Assembly (NCBI GenBank): GCA_002189035.1 | Contig: NEEC01000013.1 | Span: 496,001-560,000 of the forward strand | Length of the DNA: 64,000 nucleotides | Source of the DNA: Utricularia gibba | Lineage: Eukaryota > Streptophyta > Magnoliopsida > Lamiales > Lentibulariaceae | Reading direction: 5' to 3' | In this document: positions 24,972 through 36,702 of the stretch, in pieces | How the letters are laid out: each line of letters begins with the position of its first letter | Numbering within the stretch: the first letter of the stretch is position 1 | The notes under the pieces: generated by a model | What the model was told of the DNA's origin: nothing | Databases searched by the model: none | The model's input: only the letters and a program-made list of their open reading frames with translations | Made by a program: the position numbers and the translations under genes

Positions 24972-25851
24972 TTAATTTTGAGGGGCAACTCCATCATTTC
25001 TATTCAGCATTTCCCACATGGTCTGCACATCCTTGTACTCACAGGTTTGTACATCATCGTGCAGCTTCACAAGGCCGCCTAAGAAGAAAACCAACAAGCA
25101 GAAAACATGAGCGAGTTTCCACCGTGAGAGGTTATACTACTATCATATTCCAAACAGCCTTGCAGAAATTCAGGACGGGGCATGCTTAAAATCCCAATCA
25201 TAAAAGTCAAAGCCAAAATGATCCTAAATTGATTTGTCTCGGCCCACAACTAGAGTAGCTCACATAGGTTATTGAATTGTTGCAGTTGGGTCCAAGCAAC
25301 AACAGCCAAGGTAAAAAATGTACAAGTATGCTGGTTAATAGTAAATGATCCTCGAACTTGAGTTCGCATGTATCTATCTAATTAGTACAGACAATAGATT
25401 CCCCTTTGGGCACTTTAAAACCGAACAAAAACTATTGGATTCACCATACATACTCCTGATGATGTAACATTCTCTCCAAAGAAGGTAATACTACAGGAAT
25501 GAAGCAGAAACTACACCTCAACTCCAAAGGCCGACCACTAGAAGAGAGAAAAGTCTAAATCAGCAGGACTCTTCATCTTGGATGACGGAAAAAAACAAAA
25601 AACACATCTTTATTCTCCACCAACACTAACTGGTGGGACGAATGCAGGACTCTTCATCTTGAACAAAAATCAGGGGCAACCATTCGACCCCACGAAAATC
25701 TCGATCACCCATATTAGCGAATCGACGAATTGACCCCTTAGCAAAAGAAATAAATAGGGACACACAAACCATTTTTCCGAGACTTGAAACGAGAGGAAAC
25801 AGAGCACCAAACTCTTCTTATGGGGAAAGCAAAGTTGCTCCACCACTCCAT
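24972..25851 (-). CDS. Small plant protein of 62 residues, two exons
   Basis: A spliced gene whose exons are too short to stand out as open frames. Exon 1 is 25851-25770 (82 nt, starting MEWWSNFAFPIRRVW). A 691-nt GT-AG intron follows (25769-25079), with a pyrimidine-rich TTTTCTTCTTAG acceptor. Exon 2 is 25078-24972 (107 nt, ending at TAA). The phases match (G|GC restores Gly) and a TATATATT box lies about 75 bases upstream. The C-terminal part reads VKLHDDVQTCEYKDVQTMW, acidic and helical in character; the N-terminal part is basic and aromatic. From memory, similar short proteins with a KLHDDV...YEDVQVMWEML core occur across plants, but I cannot name a function and none is claimed. No signal peptide or clear membrane segment is seen. 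Confidence 0.7.
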
Positions 25852-25923
25852 CGCCAGACTCCGCCGCCGAAAAAAACGCACTCGTCCGCCCGGTGCCGTG
25901 TCCACCGTCCCCCCCCGTTTGAA

Positions 25924-25931
25924 ATATATAT
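25924..25931 (-). promoter_or_regulatory. TATA box of the 62-residue gene
   Basis: Minus-strand TATATATT lies about 75 bases upstream of the exon-1 ATG at 25851. Confidence 0.5.
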
Positions 25932-25939
25932 TGCGAGAG

Positions 25940-26840
25940 AGCCCTCCCTAGTAACCGTTGAGGGCAGCAAGATCCAGTGGCACGTGTCACCTCTTCGAGA
26001 ATTTAAATATTTATTGGACTTCCTTGATCTCATTCCGACAATTTTTTGAAATTCGAATTAATTAATTTTTGTAATCATATTTGAAAAATAGTTCCCTTAT
26101 TTGAGTATTCTACAATTATTACACTGTGAATAAGTCTAACGCATATTGCTTTAATTTTTCAAAAAAAAAAAAATCTATGAATTTCATTGATTCAAATCAT
26201 AAAAATGAATACTATGAATTTTAATAAAAAATTAGACCATAGATTATAAAATCATGGTTTCATTGTAATTAGCCCATATTTCATGTCTCGGTTTTTTAAA
26301 CAATACTTACCCACATGACATGCTAATCAAAATGAATAATGCTTTGTGAATTAAACCGAGAATGATTTTGTTTCCATAACAAAAAAAAAATATGATTTCA
26401 AATTCAGACTAATTTCAGATGAGATGTAAATTTCTGCGATTTTGCTGGTGTACATATGCATAATACAATTGCTCCTGAGAGGGCCAGCTAATACGTTACT
26501 ACGCAGGGTTTCGATTTCGCATGTCTTATAAATTACGGCATTATCTTTCAATCACCAACCAGTTGGAAAGTTGCAATTTCATGTCAGGAAAACTTAGGAG
26601 CTAAGAAGCTAATATTAACCACAATTTAATTACGGCAAAATAATGCAAGACTAAGATATGGACGCAACCTCGGGAAAATGAAATGATTGATAGACAGACA
26701 TTAGATTCCTTGCTCGAAAACAATATCATATATCATAATGTTTCTCTATCGGAGTATTAAGTGTGCATTTTTGAACACCTTGCTTAATGTGCATCTAAGA
26801 TGCACCTGCCGTCACGCTGCTATTGCTAGCGTACGCATAC
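25940..26840. other. Intergenic, no gene seen
   Basis: AT-rich sequence between the promoter of the 62-residue gene and the 3' end of the NPF pseudogene. Nothing was recognised. Confidence 0.4.
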
Positions 26841-28479
26841 GGGCGTTATGTACGTGTACTATTTGGTCAGCCAAAGGAACACAACTGGATTCGCCAAGCT
26901 CAATGCGGCAGGCACATGGTAGTACTAATCAAGGTGCCCCTGGTTCAAATCGTCCCGGATCCATCCCGGGTTTCCGTTTCGACCCGTTATTCGCCTGATC
27001 ATCAAGGTGCACATCCATGGCCAGCGTTGTGAGTCCGAGGGCGGAGCATATGCTGCGCATCCCATCGGGCGCTTATTCGTAGAAGAAATCGACCAACACC
27101 AGCACTTGAGCGCACCCGACGATGAAGTATTGGGGCACTTGCCACAGAATGGACACGGGGACTCGCTCCGAGTCGAAATGGCTATGTGTTTTTGACATAA
27201 TGAACCCGAGGGCTCCGGCGCAAGCAATGGCGATGATGGAGATGAAGAGGCCATCTCTTGTGGCCCCTAGACCTTGTTGTGATAGGGGCGGGACAATCAG
27301 TCTGTCATAGATAGGGTGCAAAATATGACACCCAGAGTGTTGAAGAAGGCTAACGAGGCTGCCGGGATTTCGATTACAAGACCTTCAAGTTGTCAATTTG
27401 GCAATACACACTTGCAAAAGTGATCCCCGTCGCCCAAATGGGAACCAAACGTATCATGGCTTTTAGCGAGTCTTTCTTCTTCAAGGATCACGGCTGCCTT
27501 GTCGAAGAATCTACATGCAAAAGATTGTGTATTGATAGTTGAAACATACGCCCCAAGCTTAAAACAAGGGGGCAATTGAATGAACAAACGGGTGGTTAAC
27601 TACTGAGTTTAAAATTTAGAATAAAAGGAGACAAGTATTTCTTGACTCTAACATATAATTTTGTAATTAAAATTTCGAAGGACTGTTGATTCTGATTTTT
27701 AATATTTTATTATTTAATTTCATTGTACAGAAACAATCCATAACTTTATTGTAGTTTAATGCATGATAACAATATAATATACAATGATGAGCTTAGAAAT
27801 ATTAACTTTTTACTCTAAACTATTGGAAGTTGGAATAGAAAACTGACGGCAGATTGATTCGTGCAAATTCATTCTCTCACTAAGTATTGGAGAGATAATT
27901 CCAAAACATGATCAATTTTGTATTTTTTTTACATAAAAATTCACATAAATATAGATTTCTTGAAAAAAAAAATACATTTGATCATATTTTATATTGAAAA
28001 ATTTTAATATAATATATTACAATACAATGATATTATAAATGTATATTAACCAACAAGTTAAAACATAATCAATTAAATGCATGCAAAAATTATACAATAA
28101 AACATAAAATAATTACATAAACAATATTATTTGAATTAAAATCCCAAAGTTTTGAAAACGCACCCATGAAAATATTTGAAATTAAAATTAATCAATTCTT
28201 GATTTTCTTTTCGAATGAATATGAGTTAAGCTACTTGAGAATAATTTTGATGTAGCACGATCTCTAATAGGCAATTTTCTTACTAGATTGTGAACAAGGT
28301 CAAATGAAGATGCATCCCATCCACTCACATGAATTGGTGAATTTAATTACATTTTGTGTATTTTTGCAAATGTTTTCACTTGATAATATTTTGAAATATA
28401 AGAACTTACATTTTTATTAAATTCCTTATACATCTAGAACATGAACAAACTTAACAACTGTTATGATATTGTAAGTTAC

Positions 28480-29570
28480 ATGATACATCATAAGATAATT
28501 CGTATCTGAATAACATGCAAACATGAAATAGCTTTTTGTTGTCATTTTCCACAAGTACATGTCAAATCTGTCAAACAAAAAATATAGTAATATTTGTTTT
28601 TTCTAGAACTTTTGCTTCGAGACAGCAACATGGTATTCATTTTCTCTGCATTATATTTCTTGACCCAATAGTTGGTTGATTTATCATCATATCTTCTATA
28701 AACATAGAGCGAACATGAAGTAAATCATTGGCTCCTTTCCATGAGTAAATCCATCTTTGATTTAATATTAGTGAAAATTTTAACATATCTCTCGAAAAAT
28801 GCCCTCAACAAGAGCTTTGGGGGGGGGGGGTAATCTTTGTGCCCATATAAAACACTGTTTAATGATTCATAAATACTTGTGGTATGCACATCACATCTGC
28901 AAAAATAAGAATTATAAGATTAATATAGTAATAATATGAATAAAATTATTACATTTTGAGTTACCTTATACCATTACTATACGATAATATCCATTGCATT
29001 GAATCGATTCATAAAGATACTAAAATGCTGCTGTATTCCTATTTCTGATTTTCTGCATAATTATTTGGAACTTTTTCGTTTTTGAACTCAAGATAACCTC
29101 CCAAAATACATTAACCAAGTGTTTTGACTTGAAATTGGACACGAAATTAACAAGTAGATGTTGCATACATAATCTATAATCTCCCATAGAGTTATTGAAT
29201 GTAGGTATATCCTTAATTGTAGATAATAATCTTACACCATGATCAGTTACTAGACAAATACAACATCTTTTCACGATATGCTTAACTAAAAGGTTAAAAA
29301 ATTAATAGCAGGATTCATAAGATTCTTCCTTAACAATAACAAATGCAAGTGGAATTATAATGCGAACACCATCAAGTGTGCATGCTATTAGTAAGTGTGC
29401 ATGGTATTAGAAGATGATATCTATATTCTACATATAGATATATTCCATCAATAGTAATGACTAATCAGCAATACTGAAATGCATGGACGCATGACTCCAA
29501 AGCCCACAATACATGATGTAGCATTGGCTTGCCATCATAAGAACAAAGATTCTCATATTTAAATATAATA
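28480..29570 (-). mobile_element. Decayed Mutator-like (MULE) transposase in NPF pseudogene intron 3
   Basis: Minus-strand reading in several frames gives a plant MULE transposase in the correct order. At about 29530-29300 are WALESCVHAFQYC, ITIDGIYLY, then PLAFVIVKEESYES, matching the MULE domain core. At 29274-29020 are CLVTDHGV and YRLCMQHLLVNF with KTKKFQIIMQKI. At about 28570-28500 is CTCGK...SCLHVI, a SWIM-type zinc finger with one stop. Frameshifts and stops throughout make it inactive. Flanking AT-rich sequence from about 27530 to 31270 probably belongs to the same insertion, but terminal inverted repeats were not found by eye. Confidence 0.75.
28819..28830 (+). repeat. G12 homopolymer
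   Basis: An uninterrupted run of twelve G lies within the MULE-containing insertion. The count may not be exact, since such runs are error-prone. Confidence 0.7.
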
Positions 29571-31574
29571 TTTATGATAAAATAAATATGTTAGTAAACA
29601 TAAATCAATACTTGTAAAATAATAAAAATGAATTATGTGGATTAGTTTTTTTAATAGATAACAAATAGTAAATGAGCTTTGTCACCGATTCTTTCCAAGT
29701 GCTATACATATGCATAATATCATCTCTAATAGTAGTACATCCAAGTTTATATGATATCTTGAAATGATAAGCTTCACTAAAATCATCCAAGTACATCAAA
29801 AACACGTATCACTGGATTCGTTTTAACTTTGCTCATGATGTGAAGAAACACAAATTTCTAACAGTCATGGAACTGTTAGAAAACCAAGTATGAGGTCCCT
29901 CATGTTGTGTCGTAGTTCAAAATTGAGTAACAGTATTGTTCCATATTCTAACACACCATTCACATGGACGTGTTGCATTTTAGTTGATATAGTTTATTTC
30001 ATATTGTTTGTTGTTGCTCTTCTCAATATGGAAATGCGTTTTCAACTTTGTGACACAGTAATAACTCAATGCTTAATTTATTGAACTTTTATCTTTTAAA
30101 AAAATCCCCCTTGCATGAATCACCACTTATCCTGTCGATAAAATTCAAAGTTTTCTCAAACTCAATTGTTGTTGGAATTTCTATTGCAACGCTGTTTTCA
30201 CAATATTTCATTCTATTTATTCATCATTATCATTATTTGAAGAAAATAGAGATGAAATAACTTATTGCATCATTTTGTATTTAGCTTGCTCAATATCATC
30301 TTTCTTCATAAATGATCTGAATCCCATAATATGTTTTCGTCATAAGGTGATTCGGGTGATGAAGAATTATGATATGTTGGTGAAGTATATGAATTATTAT
30401 GACTAGTTGATACTTCTATTACATTAACTAGAGATTAAAAATACAATATAGTATTGATATACTTTAATCATATGAATTAAAAAAACACCTAAATATAATT
30501 TAAAACTAATAATAATAAAATTTATTTAGAAAAAAAATTTGCATACCATTATGTTGTTGAATGAATAAATGTATGAAGTTTAGAGTTGCACTAATATACA
30601 TATCAACATTTGAAACTATATGGCTTTAATTAAAAATCCAAGACAAATTGTTATTCGTTTGATCAAGAGGATGATTGTACTTTTGAAGACACATTGTTAG
30701 ATTTATAATAATATAATTCACAATAATACTAATAGAATACTCAACTGAAGATAATTGTATAACTTCAAAAATTAACGATATTAGCATGGATATTGAACCA
30801 TCTCGAGCAACCCAAATAGAAAATCGCAATGGTGAGTCATATCACATATTATTTTTTCCATAAAATAAGTTACCTCCCCAATAAAACTGGATCTCAATTG
30901 GATAATAAGCCATTGAAATTCTGAGAGGAAGAAAAGGAGGAAGAATGATGATATGAGAGATATATTCCATAGTATTCTTTGTTTATGAATTTTGAATTGG
31001 AAAAAAGACAAATGAATTTAATGTAACACCAAAATTTTTTCAAAATTTTAATACTAAAATCTGAACATGTCAATGTCACATGTGTACTATTGCACTGAAC
31101 GGATTGCTTTTGATATAATATAAAATGAAATAAATACAAGACACTATTTATATGAATTTTCGTGCAAAAAATAAACACAACATTCTGATATGAAAATTTG
31201 ATTAAATATTAATGAACAAAGTTGGTCATGATTTGGAATTTTCTCTTCAATACTTGGTGGTAAAAAGAATTTTATAAGATTTCTTGTATGTTGAAAAACT
31301 TTCTTGGCGCTTGCTTCGATATCAATCTTTTCATGTAGTAAGCTGGCATCCTGGGGAGCCTGCACCCTGTACTTCCTCAAGGATGCCACCAGCACTTTGC
31401 ATAGTTGAGTGATCGGACTCCCACTACGTTTTTGTTATCGGTAGAAGCGAGTTCCCAAAACGAAGGGGGAAACTACGAATATCATCAGCACACAAGGAAT
31501 CCCAAACCCCCATTTCTAGTTAACATTGGTTTGCACCCAAACCAACATAGTGCAAGCAACTATATTGCCGAAAG

Positions 31575-31747
31575 TATTAGAATATACAATCTCATATCGA
31601 AATATGAAACCAAAACAATTAAGTATATAAGAAATTATAGATCACTATTAATTGGTTGGACCTAATTTTTTTTAATATAATTCAAATTTCTTATGTACTT
31701 GGACTTCATGTATGCTCGTCCGATCTATCGGATCCTTACGTTCAACT
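31575..31747 (+). mobile_element. Solo TRIM LTR inside NPF pseudogene exon 3
   Basis: About 173 bp similar to the 171 bp LTR of the TRIM at 20020-20444. It starts TATTAGAATATAC, shares TATAGATCACTATTAATTGG and TTTCTTATGTACTTGGACTT, and ends in a CCGATCTATCGGATCCT segment. Exon 3 homology to the intact NPF gene stops on one side and resumes on the other, which shows it is an insertion. The flanks GAAAG and GAAGA may be a decayed target duplication. Confidence 0.65.
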
Positions 31748-32136
31748 GAAGATGGAACCATCTTTTGTATACCCAACTGAAGAAGGAACTTTGACTCCTC
31801 GTCTCCATTTTGTCATTTTCATCGAATTAGGTAGCCCGAAGAGAGGCGATGCATGGACGAAGTCTGCCTTCTCAATTGTCGTAGCTCAACATGAGCCAAT
31901 TGTTCTAATATTAAAATCAAAGTGATTTAATTATTGAAAAAGAAAATTAAGGGCAAAATAATTACTCTAAGACTTGATTTAGTCTTAGGCTGTTATAACC
32001 GAACTGCTAGTCTTGTGTAAGTTGACTTGAATAAGTTCTCTAATTTTGTGAAAGTAGTTGCATCTTATCCAATTGTTCTTATTCTTTAAAAGGAGGTATC
32101 TCTTTTCATATGAATCATCTGAATCATGGAAGTAAC

Positions 32137-33317
32137 TGATAGCACAATTTTTATTGTGTTTTTATATATGTTTTTAAGTGTGTTTTGTAGGGTTAAATAT
32201 TGTTTAGTGTGCTAAATTATGTCATTTTGCATATTTAGATTGTTAGAATGTGTTTATTGTGAAAACAGGCTCAATTGGCAATAATTGAGCCGAAAACTCT
32301 AATATTTCGTCTAGTCTGTGTTTTAAATCTTAGCAGGATAAGAACTAGTATTGTAGCAGCACACTTTCCGCGTTGACAAGTCAAAGGGGACAGAAAAGCT
32401 GTGCAAAAGTCACTTTCTGTTGAAAGTAGCCACCCTTCTGAAAAGTTAAGATTTGAAACATAGATCTAACTTCTAAAAGCCTGAGGAAAAGACGAAGCTA
32501 CCCTTACTTTTGAGTTGCAAAAGAAAAAAAGAAGGGAGAGAGAGAAAAGAAGACACAATGTGCATAGAGTGCACGGATAGTGAATAGTAGGAGCAGGAGT
32601 GAGGAGAACTTCATTTCTTTGGCGAATGTCTCCGGCAACCTTCAGATCTACACTTCTACATCGTCTTTCCGCCCAGAAACTTGATTTCCAGCAGATCTAC
32701 GATCGAGAGCAACCGCTGAACACTTTATTTTCCATTTTCTGCACTCCCATTTCTGTTGACAAACTAGCTGCTGTTTCCTTCTACATTTTCATGCTTTTTG
32801 TTATGTTCTTGCACCTTGTCGTGAACGATAAATCCTCTATAGAACTTATTTCCGCATATGAACATGTTCTTGCTTACGCCTTTCGTGTTTGCCTTTAAGT
32901 TTAATATGCTATTTACTGTTCTTGCAAACCCTTACTCTGTTTTCAAGCATTTTAAAGTTGGGTTTAAGCCTATGGGCTCTCTTGAGTGACACAAGAGTTA
33001 GACTCTAGTGTAAAACCTAGTAAAATCACTTTTATTTTATGCTTCCTATGCATTTGCATTAATTTCAGTGTCTCTTCATCCCTGCAACTAGTTTCTTTTA
33101 GTCACTATTATTTTAGGTTTTACTCGCGTTAGAACTAAACCCCAGAAAACCCCATGTTTTCAGTAAATGTGATAAATTTCAAGAAATTGCAACCATTCCC
33201 TGTGGATTCGATCCTTGCTTGCCACACTACATTAATTTCTGTGATTTGTGTAGTAGAATAGTTAGGTTTATAAATTTTTTTTGATGCATTGAATGTGCTA
33301 GACCGTGATATTTAACA
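32137..33317 (+). repeat. LTR-like repeat, copy 2, splitting NPF pseudogene exon 3
   Basis: An inverted-orientation counterpart of 362-1533. It starts TGATAGCACAATTTTTATTG and ends GTGCTAGACCGTGATATTTAACA (only part identical between copies), about 1.18 kb, TG...CA. Near its end is CCCTGTGGATTCGATCC, a phrase common near LTR ends of plant Ty3/gypsy elements. No clean target duplication is seen. A 99-codon open frame at 32599-32898 lies inside the repeat and is probably not a gene. Confidence 0.7.
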
Positions 33318-34209
33318 ACCCATTTAAACGTTCATCAATAATTGATTTGGTGAGTAGTTAAAAATACCTTTAGGAGGGGTGTTGTATGGGATAAATGTAT
33401 GCTATTAGTAAGGTTAATAAATGTACCGGAAAAAAATTATACCAATTATCAAACACACATTATGTATCCCAATACCAGGTATATCTATGCTTATACTAGC
33501 TACCAAACACAACCTTAGGACATTGAATTACCAAGTCTTTAGTCTCTTCATTTTCTTGTTCTTATTCTTTTGTGTTTTCTTTATTCATTCTAGTGTACAT
33601 CGATTTTGGCTTCATTGTTCATCGGTTTTAGCTGTGGAAGCGAGGCCAATATAGCCAACAACACCATCCCCTGAACCACATATGAAAGAAGCTTATTCAT
33701 TAAACATGAACCCCTGTATAAGAGAGTGTGTCAAACATAGTTTAACATTGATTATTCTAATGCATACTAGTGAATGAATTAAACAACTCACAACAATGTA
33801 GATGATCAAGAAGATGAGTATGCTCCATTATCTTCCAATATATTCATTGGCCACAAATGCTGGCATCAGAGGGGTTACGTAGCATGTGCCAGTTCAATTT
33901 GTGACACTTATACAAGCATCGTAGTTGCTTCGCCCGATCCTATTCTTGAAGTAGACTACCAAATTACGGCTCACACCATCATAGACAACTCCCTCAAAGC
34001 ATGCATCTATTGAGTGAAGGAAAACCCTCAAATTAGATGAGCAAGAACTAGACTCGGGGTTCCGGGTTAAGTTCAAAGTGAAACATGACGATACCTAAAA
34101 CAAAGGTGCAAGCTTTCCATCCCCCGGTTAAGCTCTTCTTTTCTGGATTACCCTGGAAATCCGAGGCTCCATCTTTTGCACAAACATCCTCTTCAGGCAT
34201 GGGGTGCTA

Positions 34210-36700
34210 CTACAAAATGGAGATGAAATAACAATAGTGGAAAGATCATAAGAAGCTACATAAAAGGAAGCATGTATATGCTTCCACTAAATCAGAAATA
34301 TCAAGGAATTGATCTGGCCTTGGCCTAACAGTACTCCGAATTAATGAACTCGATTGGTGCATAGAACCGATAATGCCGAGACTAAAGTAAATTCAAGTAA
34401 TATTTTATGTAAATTTCGAAGTAGAAGTGACTATATCGTTCAATAGGCCTATTCATCATTTTAGATTTTTGCACGATTTAAACAAAAATAAAATATAAAA
34501 ACTTGCTCTGGAAAATCAAAACATGTCAACAGAAAAAGATTAGACTATTATGGATCTTTCTCCCGTTCCCATATTAGTTTTGGGATTCAATTCTGTCTTG
34601 TTTATTCCGCCAATAGGATGACCCCAATTTAGAAAATGGGTTTTTACCTCTAGTTACGTGGTCTTGGTAACATTGGTGTCCTCTTACACACACGTGTGGC
34701 ATTCATCCCAAAACCAAAATTTGTTGCGGGCCTTTGCGATTGCATTCTTTTTATTATTTTCAAAAAACGTTATGTTTCGTCATTTTCTGTAGTTATGGTT
34801 TTTAATTTCTTTCCCAAAGCGTATTCATAAAATATTTATTCGTCTTCTTCTTTTTTTTTTTACAATTATTCGGAAATCAGAAACAAAATATGTATTTTTT
34901 TTGCAGCTGCTTTTAAAAAAGATTTTTTAAATGCAAAATGAATTTTTTTGGGAGTTGACCCCACATGGCTCATTATCAAAAATATAATTCAAAGTTATAG
35001 TAAAACCATGGTCATTTTTGGTTTGTCAAAAATCTCCAATTAATCGTGCCTAGTTATTAAATAAAGAGAATTAATTATACCTAATCTTCAAATAGTAAAT
35101 ACTAAAAATATCTAATACATAAAATTTTAAGAATTAATTATGTTCCATACCCTAAATCATGAAGTATACTTAATATTTTAAGAATCGATTTTGTTAATAG
35201 GCATGAAATATGTATATATTAAATAATAGTGAATAATTCCATCCAAATTTTAAATATTAAGTTTTTGGTACAATTTTCCCATTTTTTTTAACTCAGGAAT
35301 TAAGTGGCTATATTCATGTTACTGACTCAGGAATTAAGTGGCCGCAAGAGTACTACTGGGTACATTTTCCAACAGGTTTTTTATATTCATCCCTCTATTG
35401 TAAAGTAAAAGCTTTTGCATAGTTTACAACGAAATTATAAAATTATGATCCAGCATAAGGCCTATCATTCAAACCCTTAGAAGACGTGCACGCACATTGA
35501 TTTACACTACAAGTCAATTGGCACATACTAAACACTCATGTTATTACAATATACTTTGTGTGTGTGTGTGTGTGTGTGACATGAGTAGAGTGCGACCTGT
35601 TTCGATCCATTCGATTTTGATTCAGAACTGTACGGTTTCAACAAATCGCTGATTCATAAATCGCGGTTCATTGTAAATTATAATTTCAGTTTCAATTCAA
35701 AACAGATTCCAAAATTTTGAATTGAATCGAAAGGGGAACAGAGATTGAAAGCGTTAAACCGAAACCATATGGATGCTCATGTCCATAAACTAGATCTGCT
35801 GTTTTGATTGGAATCTATTACACCTCTATCCACGAGCATGGAGTTAATGGCATCGTTCACTCCGCCCGCAACCCATTAGGGAGCCCATGATGTACCGTTT
35901 CCATCAGCATGGGGTCTACGAGTAGGCCCATTTCGTGCGCCAATCGGGAAGCCGAATTTAGTTCCCCTTCCGTTCGCGTGATGGCGGTGGAGGCGCCGCC
36001 GCATCTGGCTGCTGCTGTTTGAGCTACCCAGGATGTGCCAATCCCCTGGCCGAGGAAGACGTGGACCGCTGCTTACCTTCCGCCACTACCCAGATTCAGC
36101 TTTCAGGTGCTGCTTCTTTCTTGCTTTCTGGACGATACCATCGTTTCTGCCTGGGATGCAAAGAGTTTGAAATTCGTTTGGAAAATCAAACCTTGAATTT
36201 CCATTCTTTTTTTGTATAAATCGTAGGAAGATCATTCTTTCTCTCTTGATTCGAGTAAAACTAATTTTACACGTTGTTTCATGCTGAGGCTTCGATGATT
36301 TTGGGTGTTGAATGATGCGCGTCACCTAGAGAAAGAGAGAGAAATGTTTTTGGGGATTTGCGTTTCAGGATCATCCAATGCTTTCTGGGTTTGTTGCAAA
36401 TGGGCATATCCAGGTATGACCTTGAAGCTCCATCCGCAAACGAACGAAATGATGAGAATGCAAGGTGGCAGCCAATTCAGAAAGCACAAAGTTTGTTTCA
36501 GCGCTAAGTAGTTCGGTGAGTGCAATGTTTATTTGTACTTGGTTGTGTTTGAGAATCAATTTGTGCATTGAAATACATCAGTGTGCTATAAAGTAGTAGG
36601 AAATACTGCTCTTCATGCGCCTCAGAACGATGCATCCTGATTCTCTTGGTGTAAGGTGTCTTGTTTTGTTTTCTCAGTGTGGTTTACATGTTCCTTCATA
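34210..36700. other. Spacer between the two NPF copies
   Basis: Mostly AT-rich. It contains a (TG)11 microsatellite at 35557-35578. From 35830 to 36250 there is a GC-rich patch with an ATGGCGGTGGAGGCGCCGCC start-like sequence and short open frames on both strands, but no recognised domain. The last part is probably the 3' UTR of the intact NPF gene. Confidence 0.4.
35557..35578 (+). repeat. (TG)11 microsatellite
   Basis: A perfect dinucleotide repeat. It is a potential length-polymorphic marker. Confidence 0.9.
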
Positions 36701-36702
36701 TG

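Larger units (their letters stand above)
26850..34200 (-). pseudogene. Broken NPF (NRT1/PTR) transporter, tandem copy with insertions
   Basis: A decayed duplicate of the NPF gene at 36703-38828, with the same exon order. Exon 1 (34200-34095) is intact and ends in a good donor with the same splice phase. Exon 2 (34006-33792) has two in-frame stops, TGA at 33896-33894 and TAA at 33830-33828. Exon 3 starts at 33670, breaks near 33600, resumes at about 31896 and ends near 31276, where the GTAAGT donor has become ATAAAA. Exon 4 (27510-about 26850) has lost roughly 55-60 bases near its start and several later segments, and is frameshifted; it still reads ILWQVPQYFI and PGWIRDDLNQGHLD. Intron 3 is about 3.7 kb against 72 bases in the intact gene and holds a MULE remnant. 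Exon 3 is hit by a TRIM solo LTR and by a 1.7 kb insertion. It cannot encode a transporter. Confidence 0.9.

Noticed and set aside
26930-26960. GGTTCAAATCGTCCCGG, resembling a tRNA T-arm
   Set aside because: It lies in NPF pseudogene exon 4 and matches the intact exon; no other tRNA parts are present.
32599-32898. 99-codon frame with hydrophobic segments
   Set aside because: It lies wholly inside the 1.2 kb LTR-like repeat, and the other copy (362-1533) does not keep it open.
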